Below, in pieces: positions 10,000 to 22,251 of a stretch of DNA of 64,000 bases. The notes below the pieces were generated by a model. That model was not told the origin of the DNA. It saw nothing but the letters and a program-made list of their open reading frames with translations, and made no database searches. The position numbers were made by a program, and so were the translations under genes. The stretch spans positions 10,946,001 to 11,010,000 of the forward strand of contig NC_073341.2 in NCBI RefSeq assembly GCF_027580225.2, read 5' to 3'. The stretch comes from Misgurnus anguillicaudatus. Its lineage: Eukaryota; Chordata; Actinopteri; Cypriniformes; Cobitidae. Position 1 is the first letter of the stretch. Each line of letters begins with the position of its first letter.

Positions 10000-12326
10000 C
10001 ATTGTCAAAGCCCTAGATGCAGGTTTAATCTGCCCAAAATTCTGTTCCACATAAGCCTACATACTGTAAATAAATGGCTTAAAATATCTTTTACAGTCTC
10101 AGATTTAACAAATAAGATTTAATCTCAGTCCTTTGTGAATGTTGCTTGTCAGACTACAACATAATCCAAGAAAGATAAAAGCTTTGGCATGCTGTGTGAC
10201 ATGACTTTTATGTCAGACTTCATGACATTACAAACTGTACCCAAAGCTGCTTCAGTCTAATTGATTGTGATTTGTCATGTGATTGGCCGCTGATGAACAA
10301 CTCGCACTATTCGATCAAACACTGCGACATGACAAGAGAAATCTTAAGATTCATGAATTTTGTGTCAGAATGCCAAAATTGTACAGTGTGCACATCCTTG
10401 AAGACAGTATTATAGTATCTATTAATTTACATTTTTCACATTTATTTCACTCCATAAAATCAAATGTGTTCCCCAATGGACTTAAAGTATTTCAATGCTT
10501 AAACACCATATTTGATAATATGTAAAGTAGCTCTTAAAAGAAAGAAATATGGTATTTACAGTACTACTGATGGTGCAGACTTGTTCTTCAAAGTTTGGCA
10601 TTACACCAACATGTGAAAACCCACATCAGGCGCTCTGAATCCTGCCTGGAGGTCTTTTGGAGTATCACAGGGGTCATTTGATGTGTGCATGTATACATCT
10701 TAGCGGTAAAGAAAAGACTGCGGGTCTGTCTTGAGCAAATGCTCATCATTATTGAGTATCCTAGGGTGAGACATATAACCTGACCCCTGTTCGACCTCAT
10801 GCCTGGAAAATATGATAGTGATGTTATATCATCTTGAATCTGCATTTAATCCTCCACTTACAGAATCAAACTGACCTTTTATGAAACTTAAAGTTAATGT
10901 ACTATTACAAAAGGGTTGTTGAAGTTCCTGACCTGACTTGAGACACCATTGACAGCGGATAAGAAAAATGAGCTCTCTTTATACTCGAACAGCCCACAAA
11001 ACTACATATATAATGTATAATACTGTACATTTGCATATATATTGTATACATGTATAATAAAAGGGCCCAGGGAAAAATATCTAGTTAAAAAGATGGAGAA
11101 AAAAGAGACAAAAAGATAGAAAGTCCCTTTGTGAGTTTAGAAGTTCATGGTTTCTCCCTGACCCAATATTGAGCTCTGTTGTCCATTCAAACGTCTATAA
11201 ATATCTATCCTGCTTTATCCTTCACTCTATCTCTCCATAGACACTTTGGGCGATCACAAAACACACACCCGGGAGCCACAGCTAACGCCCCGCAATCAAT
11301 CCCAAATCCGTTTTTAAGTAGCGAAAACAGTTGAGTTGGTTGGGTAATTAACAGAAATCTGTGTTGTGATTAAGAAATAAAGACAGCTTTAAGATCATCG
11401 ACTGCAGCTTAGTGCAAGGCAAGATCGATATGTAAATATGGAGGGAAATCGGTCTGTTAAATAGAGCGCAAGATAAATAAAGATCATAAATCGGAAAAAC
11501 AATTAGCTTTAAAATACAAAGAGTTCATTTTCCAAAAAGTTAGTTGATCTAGAACAGTGGTTCTCAAACTGGGCACTTCAAATGGCTGATTTAAAAGATG
11601 GAGGTGACTAGGAAGCGGACTTAAACAAACCCTCAAAAATGCTCAAGGAATCAGCGATGAAGATTAGTGAACCTTATGGACTTAACCATATTATCTGCTA
11701 CTGTATATAACATGACTATGAGATCCCAAACGTCACCAAGGGTCACTCAAAGAGATGGACTAGTTAAGAGTTCAAAAGTATCAGACAAGAGACAGAGGAC
11801 AAAAAGAGATGCAAAAGGAGTCAACAAGAAAGTACAAAGAAATTTAATAGAGGAGGAGTGGTGGGCTGGATGAGCTGCTATCAGTTAGCGGATGGGACCG
11901 TTGTCGGTGGTCAAAGGGGTTGGAGGTCAAAGCAGGGGCAGTAATTGAATCCAGTGTGTAGTGGAAAAAAGAAACCGTGGAAGTGCAGAGATTAAACTGG
12001 GATAGGAAACGCACGCGCAAACAACCTTCTGCTCCGCTCTCTCCACATTTCCTGCGCACACATACAGGTCAGTATCTTAAAAGAGAACGTTTAGGGTTAG
12101 GAAAGATGTTCCTGCCATCTGTGGTGCCTTTTTCTATAGTATGGCTAAAAAACAAAGCTTACACACTCAGGATCACACTACCAGAATTACAACATTACAG
12201 TAGTACTATTAAAAAAGACCTTATTTATTAAATGCAAGAAAATAATTCCAGTATAGAACATAAACATTATTATAATTTATTGCTTCACATCCTGCTATCT
12301 TGCAATTGAATTACATAGATAATAAC
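10000..12326. other. 2.3 kb without a recognised gene or repeat
   Basis: AT-rich DNA with chance frames of 60-85 codons on both strands. A lone hAT-like end (CAGTGGTTCTCAAACTGGGC) sits at about 11555 with no partner. The stretch 11200-11330 is somewhat richer in G+C but shows no reading frame. Confidence 0.5.
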
Positions 12327-13022
12327 TAGGGATGCACCAATATATCGGCCTAGAATCTGTATCGCAAATAAAAGGAATTTCCCCACTATCGGATGAGCCG
12401 ATGATCAGGGCAGATTGTATCCTGATAATCAAAAGGGGTGGAAAAATTAATCAGAACTCATGATGTGTGTTTATTACTATGCGTTCACATCAGATGCGGA
12501 AGAGGCGGCAAAAACATGCTATTAACCTATAGATAGACGCTTGAACATTTTGAGTTTACTCGCTTTATTTGCAGTTGAAATTCTAGTAATTTGAGACATT
12601 TACGCATAAATTCGCATCATAGGAGGAGCTTATATAGCTCAAATTGAGTAAACTTACAAGATTGTTCAACCTCCTCACTCACTTTCTTCACTTCAATCCC
12701 TGTAAAAGTACGGAGATGTCTCGTGTAGCAAAGATGATGAGCACAAGAGCGCCCTCTGGCTTTCGAATTTGGCGGCATTTCAACGTAATTCGTTAAAATT
12801 CATTCATTGAGAAAACAAGCATTTAATAACACGAATAATTGTCCCAGCGATTCTCTACAGAGTTGTAGTTTGTACGCGCTGCACTTCTAGGATTTCACAA
12901 CATCATAATTTGAAACAAGAAGTAAAAAGCAAAACTATCGGTATCTATCGGTATCGGTAGATGTCATTCGAAGTAATCTAATATCGGTATTGTCAAAGTA
13001 ATTTTATATCTGTGCCTCCCTA
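12327..13022. mobile_element. TAGGGATGCACC element with ATCGGT subterminal repeats
   Basis: The left end TAGGGATGCACCAATATATCG and the right end ATATCTGTGCCTCCCTA are imperfect inverted repeats. Near the ends are ATCGGCC, ACTATCGG, TATCGGTATCGGTAG and similar motifs. About 12478-12645 is a segment of a second family (see next entry), so this element is composite. Confidence 0.7.
12478..12645. mobile_element. Nested half of an ATGCTG..CAGCAT family MITE
   Basis: CACATCAGATGCGGAAGAGG, CGGCAAAAACATGCTATT, GACGCTTGAACATTTTGAG and AAATTCGCATCATAGGAGG parallel, in order, the reverse complement of the right half of the element at 16406-16861. It is a diverged partial copy inside the TAGGGATGCACC element. 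Confidence 0.65.
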
Positions 13023-13028
13023 ATTCTA

Positions 13029-13244
13029 ATGCTGTGTACACACCAGAAGCGAATATAATTTTTCCACGATTACATACAAAGTCAATGCAAAGACGCGAAT
13101 GACCCAAATTGGGCAGAGTGATTGCCACAAACGTTATTCACCTCAAACTCGTCTTCAGCGTAAAATTGCAAATGCAAAGTTAAATTCCACAAGTAATCTA
13201 TATAGCGAGGATTGCAATGCTTCACTTGTGGTGTGTAAACAGCA
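13029..13244. mobile_element. Short ATGCTG..CAGCA MITE, TA-flanked
   Basis: The inverted ends ATGCTGTGTACACACCAGAA and TTGTGGTGTGTAAACAGCA are flanked by TA at both sides (13027-13028 and 13245-13246). About 216 bp, noncoding. Related to the larger element at 16406-16861. Confidence 0.75.
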
Positions 13245-13899
13245 TAGCTCTTCTTTAGCAATTTAGGGTTAAAGGATTAGATCCTTAAATATAAACATTC
13301 TAACATCAAATACCTTCTTAAATAAAACTTTATCATAAATGCCCTGACCAACATCTTCCTATCTCCAAAAAAAGCAAAAACACCATGAGAATATTCATAT
13401 GACAAGCCGTTCATATTGTATCTCATATTCATAAAAAATGTCACAAGGTTCGATATCAATTATCCCAAATACTATCGGTTCTGATGTGTCCTGTAATTGA
13501 TCTCAAGAAATCTATACCACACTGAATGTTTAAAAAACAGGTGTACGAAAACTTTTGGACAGGGTGACTAGTCTGGACTTTATTTAATAATTTAATTATT
13601 GTTTCATCTTCATTACCTGTCCCTCATTTGTATAATTATTGTTTTCACCTGTTCCTTATAATCATCCCTGTGCATGTCAACCATGTGTTATCCCTTTGTC
13701 TTGGTTGGATCTTGTTTAATTTACATGTGAGTTTTGCCAGTCTGCCTGTTATTTGTTACATAATCATATTAAAGTTTATTATTTATTCTATTAGTCGCCT
13801 CCATCGTCCTTTGCCAGTCACAGAACGTGACAGCGACAAGTGTAAATTGTCAGTATTGTGTTCAAATATTTTTTTAATTTAGTAATGTCCTTCAGAAGC

Positions 13900-14352
13900 T
13901 AAAAATACATGTTTCCAAGAAGGCAAAATATTAATTTACACCAATTATCATTTCTAGAAAATTGAAAAGATGAATCTCAACATCATACAGTCACTGGTGA
14001 ATGGGGAATTAAATATGCAGAATATGCTGAAAGCAAATATTCTGCAGGATCTGAAGGATTTTTCTAAAGACCAGTAAAAAATTAATGGCTTAGGACAAAC
14101 AAGAACCCTTTAAACAAAATATCACAAAACAAACAAACTGTAATTGATTGTCCATGTAACATTGTACAATATTGAGAATAAGGTATATGTACACTTTTAA
14201 ACTGGGTTATTTTTAGAAATTCTGTTATTATTGTCTGTTGCGGACTTTCTGTAAACATTTCTTTTGTAAAATAACTTGTTCAGGTCCTCTTCTTTTTCCA
14301 AAAATTTTCCAGAATTTTCAAGGTGTATGTAAACTTTCGATTGCAGATGTAT
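13900..14352 (+). mobile_element. Tc1-associated dispersed repeat, 3' end (copy B)
   Basis: Contains CTGCAGGATCTGAAGGATTT, GGACAAACAAGAACCC and TGCGGACTTTCTGTAAAC, then ends GTATGTAAACTTTCGATTGC followed by AGATGTA. The terminal GTATGTAAACTT is the signature of teleost Tc1-like inverted repeats. No left end or transposase is visible. Confidence 0.6.
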
Positions 14353-14693
14353 TGCTATGGTCTCCTTTTTAAGCTTGGAGCATCATGTCACTTTATTTTA
14401 TAGAAAATAAAAGCTTGGACATTCTGCTCAATGTCTGCTTAAATATGACATTTTATTGTATTTTTGCCCAAAGGCTGTAATGAAGTTTGCTTATGACTTA
14501 CTTCTCGTAAGTACAGAACCAACAAACCACTACACCCCACCACAGCCAAAAGACAATATCCCCCATTGTGGAACCAAAGCAGCTGAAATACTATACTAAT
14601 GTTAAACACATTTCTTGTACTGATAGCCACTGTACGTACCATGTTCGTGTGTATTGTTGCATTAGCAAAACCCTGCGTACACCTCCATTACTG

Positions 14694-14696
<3 letters not shown>

Positions 14697-14756
<60 letters not shown>

Positions 14757-14787
14757 TGTGTGCGTGCGTGCGTGCGTGCGTGTGTGG
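14697..14787. repeat. (TG)n microsatellite with TGCG block
   Basis: About 28 TG units, then GAGTGTG and five TGCG units. Frames across it are low-complexity artefacts. Confidence 0.98.
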
Positions 14788-15316
14788 GAGAGTGAATGGT
14801 CATGGGCTCTCATAACCAGAGCTCCTACCGCGCCACCACCCACCGTTGAAACCTCAACTTCATATCATCTTGCGCAAATAGGCTCTAGATGCAAACGCAG
14901 CATGTAGAAAAGTGATTACAGTTATTACTGAATGACTGTGGGTGACATGCGTTCCTTAACGTTCTGCTCAGCTGCTAAGTGTTTCCCTGCTATTAAGAGA
15001 CATGAATTTCCAGCTATTCATCTCTTGCTAACACTGATATGGCATTGCAGGGCAAAGGTGGCCGTATGAAGCAATCTTCATTAGACATGTGACAGTGAAG
15101 GGTTAGTAATGTAAAAACTAAAAACATGGACTGGATCAAATTTTACAGTGGCTATGTTTACATGCACAAAATTGTGTCAATCTGACTGAATTTATACTGA
15201 TTGCAGGTTATGACAGAACAGTTTACATGCACCCTAAACACTGCAATCTGATTCAAATGTTTGTTTTCACGTACATTCTGTATAATCCAAACCAAACGTT
15301 TGCGCAAGCGCACAGG

Positions 15317-15486
15317 CAGGGTTGCCAGATTTGCACATCCCAAAGACTATTCAGAGCCCAAATAGCAATAACTAATCAACGAAATCCTTCGATCTTTAAC
15401 TCACGGAAAAAATCAACTCGCTGAGACAGTTTAAAAGTAGCCCAAATCTGAACTCTGCCAAAAAAGCAGAGGACTTGGCAACGCAG
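15317..15486. mobile_element. 170 bp hAT-like MITE (CAGGGTTGCCAGAT)
   Basis: The ends CAGGGTTGCCAGAT and CTTGGCAACGCAG are inverted. Flanks CGCACAGG and TGCACAGC match at six of eight positions, as expected of an aged 8 bp hAT target duplication. Confidence 0.65.
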
Positions 15487-16094
15487 TGCACAGCATCTAG
15501 CGTCAGGTTTACGCTTTATCCCTGGATAAATGTATAAAGTCAAAGTTGAGTTGGTCTTAAGAAGTTTTCAGATATAGACAAAGAAAACATCTTTCAAAAG
15601 GCATGGCACATGTGCACAAGGTATTTTTGCATCCAATTGAGAAAATACTATGATTTACGCGTTTACATGGGTACTTTTCTCCTGATGATCGAATCACAGA
15701 TAGGACTACACCACGCCTTTCATCACGATCTAAATTTGCATCCCATTGACCTCAATATATTGAGCAATCAAAATGATTACCAATAGATTTGGTTGCATGT
15801 GAACAGAGGCGGCCGAGCAACTAAGCGACACTTGCAATTGCAAAGGGCCCTGTGGCCAGCAGAGGGTCCCCTAGAGTCACTGCTAGCTAATGGTTGAAAA
15901 AAAATCATACATCAAAAGTAACATAAAATAAATAAAAAGAAATGGACCAACAGCGCTCTTTATCAGGCATCATGATACGCACAGTTGTTATTTATTTCGT
16001 TCTTTATTATGGCGAGTTCCCCGGTAATCTTGACCCTGACTGACCCTATGATGTCACTCGTCACCTGGTCAGTGTCTGTCAGCCTGTCAGTCCG

Positions 16095-16264
16095 TAGGCT
16101 TGTTCGACTTCATGCGGCGCTGCAAAAACCAACAACGGGATGACGTCAAAGTACCGCGAGAACGATCCGAGAAATTATACGAAGTTTAATTTCATTTCGC
16201 TCTCGCGGCACTTTGACATCATCCTTCTGTCAGTTCAAGCGCCACCGTAAGTCGAACAAGCCTA
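16095..16264. mobile_element. 170 bp hairpin MITE (TAGGCTTGTTCGACTT)
   Basis: The terminal 16 bp TAGGCTTGTTCGACTT is repeated inverted without mismatch at 16249-16264. Pairing continues inward through GATGACGTCAAAGTACCGCGAG versus CTCGCGGCACTTTGACATC, so most of the element folds into one hairpin. No clear target duplication. Confidence 0.85.
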
Positions 16265-16282
16265 GTGACTCTGACGTCGACG

Positions 16283-16349
16283 GTGTCTGACAAGACACGA
16301 AAACAACAAAAGAAGAGGCTGGAAGAAGAAAAGAAGCAAGAAGATAAAG
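16283..16349 (+). pseudogene. Possible first exon of a hAT transposase, start lost
   Basis: Reads SDKTRKQQKKRLEEEKKQED, a short Lys/Glu-rich stretch, followed by the good splice donor G|GTACGTAA at 16350. Basic/acidic N-termini of this kind occur in hAT-type ZMYM/KRBA-like transposase genes of fish. The expected ATG position holds GTG. The downstream exons cannot be seen. Inferred. Confidence 0.4.
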
Positions 16350-16405
16350 GTACGTAAACCTTTAGGCTTAATTTTCTGATACCTGTATGGATAATCTGCA
16401 GTCTA

Positions 16406-16861
16406 ATGCTGTGTTTACACCAACCGCGATAGAGGCGGCAAGCGCGGGTGATTTACATGTTAAGTCAATGCAAAGACGCAATTAGGCATCCTGCGGCGCA
16501 GTACATGCGGTAAGGACGGCGCGGAACGCGCCATCCGTTTCACGCGCATTCAGCGTTGACGTTGGAAACTCGCAAGTTGAAAAATCTGAACTTTGCCGGA
16601 TTTCCGCGCGGCGTTTACCAATCAGGACCTTGCTGTAGTAGTGAAGTGATTACAGAAAGCGAGCGGAATGGCGGAGTCTCAGCAGAGTCGCAGAAGCTCC
16701 ACCCATGACGCGAATTTCCGCATTAATGTCTCGAATGACTAAAATTTCACGCGTGAATTTCACACGCGAATGAAGCAAGTGAACTCAAATGTTCAAGCGT
16801 CCAACTATGCGCGAATAGCGCATTTTTGCCGCCTCTACCGCAGTTGGTGTAAATGCAGCAT
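16406..16861. mobile_element. 456 bp ATGCTG..CAGCAT MITE, TA-flanked
   Basis: The ends ATGCTGTGTTTACACCAACC and its near-complement TTGGTGTAAATGCAGCAT extend into AGAGGCGGCA / TGCCGCCTCT, giving inverted repeats of about 37 bp. TA lies on both sides (16404-16405 and 16862-16863). The interior is G+C-rich with many GCG words. This is the best-preserved copy of a family also seen at 12478, 13029 and 40130. Confidence 0.88.
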
Positions 16862-17549
16862 TAAAGTCTTATATTACCATTAGCCTAAATCGTGCCTGTA
16901 TTAACTTTTGTTATGCTATTTACGTAAGGGATAATATATAGTGAGACGGCTGTTATAGCGAATGTTACTATTAATCTTGTTTGTGGTGTTTTAGATATTA
17001 TTGTTAATTTGGTTTATTTGAAAAATCCAAACATTTAAATGTTCTATTTATTATTTTATTAATATTTTATTTCAATGTTATTTTATTTACTCTATTTCAT
17101 TTAAATTATATATCGGCTGTTGTTCTGCCTCTTAAACTCTGGTGTCAATTAAAAAAAATTATTTGATGGTCAGTGAAAATCACTTTATCAGTCTTTTTAT
17201 TCAGCAAGTTCAACAGTGTGTGTGTTTGTTGCACTGCACTGCCATTCAGTTCAGTGGTATCATATTTTTTCCTGTTAGACATCAAACATGAAACACAAAT
17301 CAAGAACTCAAGGGGGGCACCCCAAGGTCTTTTACTGTCATTCTGTACATGTTGCCACATAAGAACGAAATACGTACTTTCAGGACCCACAGCGTAAAAA
17401 AGATAATTAACATGTAATATGTACAGTATAGTTATAAGGTAGTCATTGCTTTTCTTTAGGCCTTACTTAAAACAGTGAAAGGGGCCTCCGACCAAATTTT
17501 GCTTAGGGCCCCCAAAGGTCTAGGGCAGGCTTTGCATGTAAACGTACCA

Positions 17550-18861
17550 AATGTTGCATTGTTTCTAAGCAGCAAAATCTGCACAATCTTTACCCGCACG
17601 ATCTCAACCAATATACTACACAAAGCAAAAAAAAGAAAAAACTCTGGGAAAACAAATACTATATGCATTACAGGGCAGAGTTTAGATTAAGCCAGGACTT
17701 GGTCTGAGCCACAATAATTTTCAATAAACTGAGATATCTTCATTATGAGTGTTTTATGGCACAAGTTGCATATTCTTAAGAAAACAAATGGTCAAAATCA
17801 CCTTTTGTGCTTTGAAGAGTATATTTATGCATACAGCACATATGCATATTTTCTCTTAGGATTTGTCCTTTATCTGACCGCCTTATTTAAGATTCTCTGG
17901 CTCTCCCAAAGGCCTAACTTCACCCTCCAGCCCAAAGACAACTATATTTATCCCTTTCTGTAGCCCCCACACACACACTCACATGCATACTGTATGGGGG
18001 GATGAATAGTGGATATTGTTGTTAAGAACACAAAACTGAGACTCTTGAAGAAAATGGAAGCCAATTTATTATTAACACACAGTTTCCAAACGGTTCCAGT
18101 AGAGACGACACCATCTGGACTATGATAAGAAAATAACAGATTCAAGAGCGATAAAAATCACAGAGCAATGTGAAATATTGTTCTTTTGTTTCAAAAGTAC
18201 ATTAACACCTTTATGTCGATTGTCTCCATGAGCCCAAGTGATCCGATCGTGCTTGGCAGAGGCCCGGGAGCTCGAATGTGGCCTCTACATAAAATTCTCT
18301 CAAAGCTTGTTTACGCTGTTGGAGATCTAACACCACCACTTTTTTTATGTTTGGGTCACATCTACAAAAGCAAATCTCAAACAGGTCAAGTGGACATTTT
18401 TCAAAGTGGATTAGAAACGCAAGGACAGAGTTTGTAAAAAGCTTTCATTGTCTGTTGGCCTATTATTAATGCAGGATGATACAAAGGCAATACGCAGATC
18501 ACAAATATGTACTCAATTTGTTTTTGTTCCAAAAACCTGTGCTATTGTAACATACATACTATTTATAAGAATGGATTAACTGTTCGAATACTTGAATGAG
18601 GGTCAATTAATAGCTCAATATCTATGATATTAATACCATAACATATAAAGTGGCATTACATTTACACTGTATAAGCAAAACATTTTACAATAAGACGTTT
18701 GTTAGCTTTTAAAATGTTCAAAATAAAGTACAAAGAGAATTGGGCTCTTGGTTGTCATCAATAAACATCATAAAGGCTATTTTTCTTTATATTTTGTAAT
18801 TTGGTTAACAATAAAAAGGCAGCAGTCGTTAACTAAATATTGCTTAACAGTTTGTTAGTGC
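17550..18861. other. 1.3 kb unassigned DNA
   Basis: No recognised gene. TTTAGATTAAGCCAGGACTT near 17680 is a fragment of the MITE family seen complete at 57693-57867. The rest has no family signature. Confidence 0.5.
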
Positions 18862-18865
18862 TTAA

Positions 18866-19141
18866 AGCAACACTATGTAGTTTTTTAACCTTTAAATAAT
18901 GTCTCTAAAATTATTTCAGTGATAGAACAACTTTTAACTGGACAAATTGTACTGTTGCTGCCACCTGAGCAGCCTCCTAGCTGCTACAAGCACACTCTGA
19001 AAGTGGCGGTGGAGGGTAGGAAACACAGCCCCGCCTCTCCCCCTGCCTGCAGAAGAGTGTCTGATACCAGGCACTGTTGCGCTTTTCAATCACATGGGGG
19101 AGCTGTAAGTCATTTTTACATGGAAACTACATAGTGTTGCT
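18866..19141. mobile_element. TTAA-flanked MITE (AGCAACACTATGTAG)
   Basis: The inverted ends AGCAACACTATGTAGTTT lie between TTAA at 18862-18865 and 19142-19145. 276 bp, noncoding. It is one of at least ten complete TTAA/AG-ended elements in the window. Confidence 0.9.
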
Positions 19142-19145
19142 TTAA

Positions 19146-19205
19146 GTGTTTTTTATTACCTTAGAATGAGCCATTAATATCAATATACACCGCGGGTCCC
19201 CTTAT
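19146..19205 (+). mobile_element. Fragment of the AGGTGCAGTGTGT family
   Basis: TTATTACCTTAGAATGAG followed by ACACCGCGGGTCCCCTTA matches the interior of the elements at 37972 and 50933 (reversed). Both ends are absent. Confidence 0.6.
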
Positions 19206-22170
19206 GCTATGTACTACCCACCAAACGTGGGGCATTGCGTTACTCGCTCTAGATTATTCGTGGGATATAACTTCGTGTCATGCGAATTTTTTGCTCAGGT
19301 TGAATATTTTCAACTTGGGCGAAGATGCGTTTGAAGTGAATAGCGCATGTTTTCGCTGCAAACGCACCGCCCATATCACGTCATTCGCATCGCCCCACAC
19401 GAGGATGTATCTGATCGCACATTTACTCGCGTTACTCTATTTTGTAAAAAAACAACACTTGCAGACAAGATATTTCTGATCTAACGTCACAGGACCATGG
19501 TGGGCGGCGCAATGAATCATTAAACTTCATCATGGCCAACAGTGCGTATTGAATGAACATGAAAAATCTAAATGGGACAACATACCTTTGTTTAAAAATT
19601 GTGCGCAAGTCATAATCCATCCGGTCTCATGTCATAATCCATCCGGAATTATCTTTCCCAAGCAATCCCAGTATGACATCAACTTGCATTTGTAGTTCAC
19701 AAAAGCAATAAATCTGAAAAATGTTAATATATTCTTGGATGTTTACACATCGGCCTTCATGGAAGAGAACGATCCGCAATTGTTCTTTCCAGGAAAATAT
19801 TCACACTGCGCTGTAAACAATCCACTCGTTCTATGTCCATCCGACAAAACAATCCATGGACTCCTTTTTCTGATTAAATATCTTCCTTTAATCTTGTTTA
19901 TCATTTAAATCAAACATAAAAAATATACGAACAATATGTGATCTTAAATATCACGAATGCGGAAAAGAAAATTCTGCGACTCCAATGTATTCCAAAGAGC
20001 GCATAACCCGCAAGCTTCACAGTCTCCAAATTCTTAAAGAGACAGTACACAATTTTAACACACTATATATTTTCAATGTAAACATACAGAATATTTGTCT
20101 AAATGTTCTAAATGATGTACATAAATAAAGTAAGCTTACATATTAAGATCATTTCTAACAAAAATATTCAAAGGCTGAATCTAAAGCAAAATAGTCTCCT
20201 ACGGTATGTAATATATTAGAGTCTTACATGTAAAATAGCTTGTCCATATAAGAAACGTCACTAAAATAATGCAGTACATAACCAAACTAACAAAAGAGTG
20301 ACGCCCACTGTGGCCCACAGCCAATCATTTTGTTGTTTGACTGTTCAGTACTGTTCACATTTACATTTAAAAGCAGACATAAAAGTAACTTAAAAGTTAA
20401 AATTACTTTTGATATACAGTAACTGGTAGAGTAATTCAATTACTTTTAAAAGAAGTAACTAGTAACTGTAACTAATTTTCAGAAACTTGCCCAACAATGA
20501 TGGGGGCCAGGCTAGCTTACAATATATGATGATAATAATAATAATAATTTGCTATATAATACAATGTCATAGTAGTGCCTGTGAAATCAAGGCCAAGGTC
20601 TCATAATCTAATAATGCGCATCAAAGTTTGATTTCACATTGATTTCAATCTGTGACATGACCTTACTCAGTCAAAAATAAAGCTATGAAGTTTTAATTTT
20701 TTAAATATTTTATAATATGTTCTTTACATTATCTAGGATGCTTTTATGTGAAAACAGTAAATCACATATCCGGGTCACATATTCTGACATACTAAAAAAT
20801 TTTTTTTATAAAACCTGTGTGAAGATAAATGTTTCCTTTAACCTGTCAACCCTTCAGAAAACCAAGTATGACCCTGGTCATTACGCACATGTAAGCTTTT
20901 AATGACAATGCTTATGCTCCTTAGTTACTTGGGACTTCACATCTTTAAATGCAATAAAATGAAACAAATCTTCTAACATTTTACGATCAAACGAAATGTA
21001 AAAGTGTCCGAAATCTGCTCAAGAAAAATGGTATGAATAGCATGTCGCAATAAATCTGGCAGTATGAAGTGTGTAACAAAAAAGCAAATGGCACAGATGG
21101 AGTGTTTTTTCTGTGAGATGGAGATACGGCTGGTTGAGTAAGCTGAGTGATCGGCACAGGCAGATAATATATGTAAGAGAACAGAGACTCCTCGATAATC
21201 ATGCTAATCCTGAACACTGCCAAACATTCAGCACACTGACAGTGCCAAGAATCTGCAGAGAAACACACACACACACACAAAATCATAGACATAAATCACG
21301 CATACGCTTACACCCAAATACACATGGAACATTGCGCCTGACATACTAACGCAGAAACGCTCGTTCACACACGTCGCGGTTTAAAAGATGCATTCAAAAC
21401 GCTGCCCATTTCTCCGCCACTTGCAAAGTCGTACTTTACGAAAAAATTATATGGTTTCGACATAAAAAAATGCCTAAAGACAATTAAGCGAGGTCTCTTA
21501 AAGGCATCTGACATGCAGCCCCTTTGAGAGGTATATTCTAAATATAAACACTTATTGAAAATGGGATTTTTGTTTGTCTTCAGGCAACTATATGCGGTTT
21601 CCAAGGCAACGCTTTTTTGTTTGTGATAATGGATGGAATACAGTAAAACCGTCTAATGCAGAAGATGCACATTTATATTGTAAGTGCTACGTGGGCAAAA
21701 CTTCAAAGAACATAATTAATAGCCAAAAATCTGATTTTTTTTAGTTCAGTGTGGTCAGCTCTCAGAATCAACACTTGGTATGAAAATATTTCTGTAAATG
21801 TAAAAGATACGATCAAAAGTATGCATGCATGTGTGCTTCTTCTACCTTAACCACTTCCTAGAGTTAAAGTATCACATCTAAGTTTTCATTAAGATCCATA
21901 CGTAACACTTCTGCCTACAGATTGTACATAATTGCTGTCACTTTACATTATGTGATAAACTAAAGTAAAGCTTATGCTGCAGTTAACTTACAGGAGATTT
22001 TAATTATATCCTCCATAAACATTCATTTAACTGCCACAATTTCTCTCTCGATCTTCATCTTTCTAACATTTAGATTAAGCACATAATCAAGAAGAGCAAA
22101 AAGAAGCTGTAGTGCTCCTTTGGATACAGCTTAAGCTTTAAATAGGTTTCAATATGGCTTACAACACTTT
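19206..22170. other. 3 kb mostly unassigned DNA
   Basis: 19206-19490 is CG-rich with TATTCGTGGG and GCGTTACTC words reminiscent of the ATGCTG MITE family. 19600-19640 has a short direct repeat of CATAATCCATCCGG. 20527-20547 is (ATA)n. 20630-20770 resembles 62140-62290 (TTTGATTT, GACATGAC, ACTCAGT, CTTTACATTAT, AACAGTAAATCACA), marking an unnamed dispersed repeat. 21263-21279 is a short CA tract. No gene is visible. Confidence 0.5.
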
Positions 22171-22173
22171 AAG

Positions 22174-22244
22174 CTAGTGCTTCTCAAACTTTTTCGACCT
22201 TGTGTATGTTGCATCCTTTCGTGGCCTCCAGTTTGAAAACCACT
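22174..22244. mobile_element. 71 bp mini-hAT end pair
   Basis: AGTGCTTCTCAAACTTTT and CCAGTTTGAAAACCACTG are inverted hAT-like ends with only a short spacer. Flanks CTTTAAGC and CTTTAAAG agree at six of eight bases. The right flank is also the TTAA site of the next element. Confidence 0.55.
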
Positions 22245-22251
22245 GCTTTAA

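Larger units (their letters stand above)
15804..17534 (+). mobile_element. 1.7 kb hAT element remnant
   Basis: Ends CAGAGGCGGCCG and GGCAGGCTTTG are inverted. Flanks CATGTGAA (15796-15803) and CATGTAAA (17535-17542) give a 7/8 target duplication of the hAT length. The interior has a possible first coding exon (16283-16349), two nested MITEs, and AAGGGGCC/GGGCCCCCAAAGG motifs near the right end. No transposase catalytic region survives. Confidence 0.7.
15155..17546. mobile_element. Outer GTTTACATGCA element split by a hAT insertion
   Basis: TGTTTACATGCAC at 15155 pairs with CATGTAAACGTA at 17535. The right end is interrupted by the hAT element at 15804-17534, whose 8 bp target (CATGTGAA/CATGTAAA) lies within this terminal motif. 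The interior also carries a 170 bp hAT-like MITE. Assigned from the ends only. Confidence 0.45.

Noticed and set aside
9789..10050. Two minus-strand frames of Val-Cys runs
   Set aside because: They translate the CA microsatellite. Low-complexity artefacts.
11553..11575. hAT-like end CAGTGGTTCTCAAACTGG
   Set aside because: Isolated end without a partner; cannot be bounded as an element.
13555..13830. Possible solo LTR (GCCTCCATCGTCC..CACAGAACGTGACAG)
   Set aside because: The right part resembles LTR-type ends of fish retroelements, but no TG start, target duplication or primer-binding site could be fixed.
14568..14907. Overlapping frames on both strands, up to 102 codons
   Set aside because: Sustained by the TG tract and its TGCG extension; no domain.
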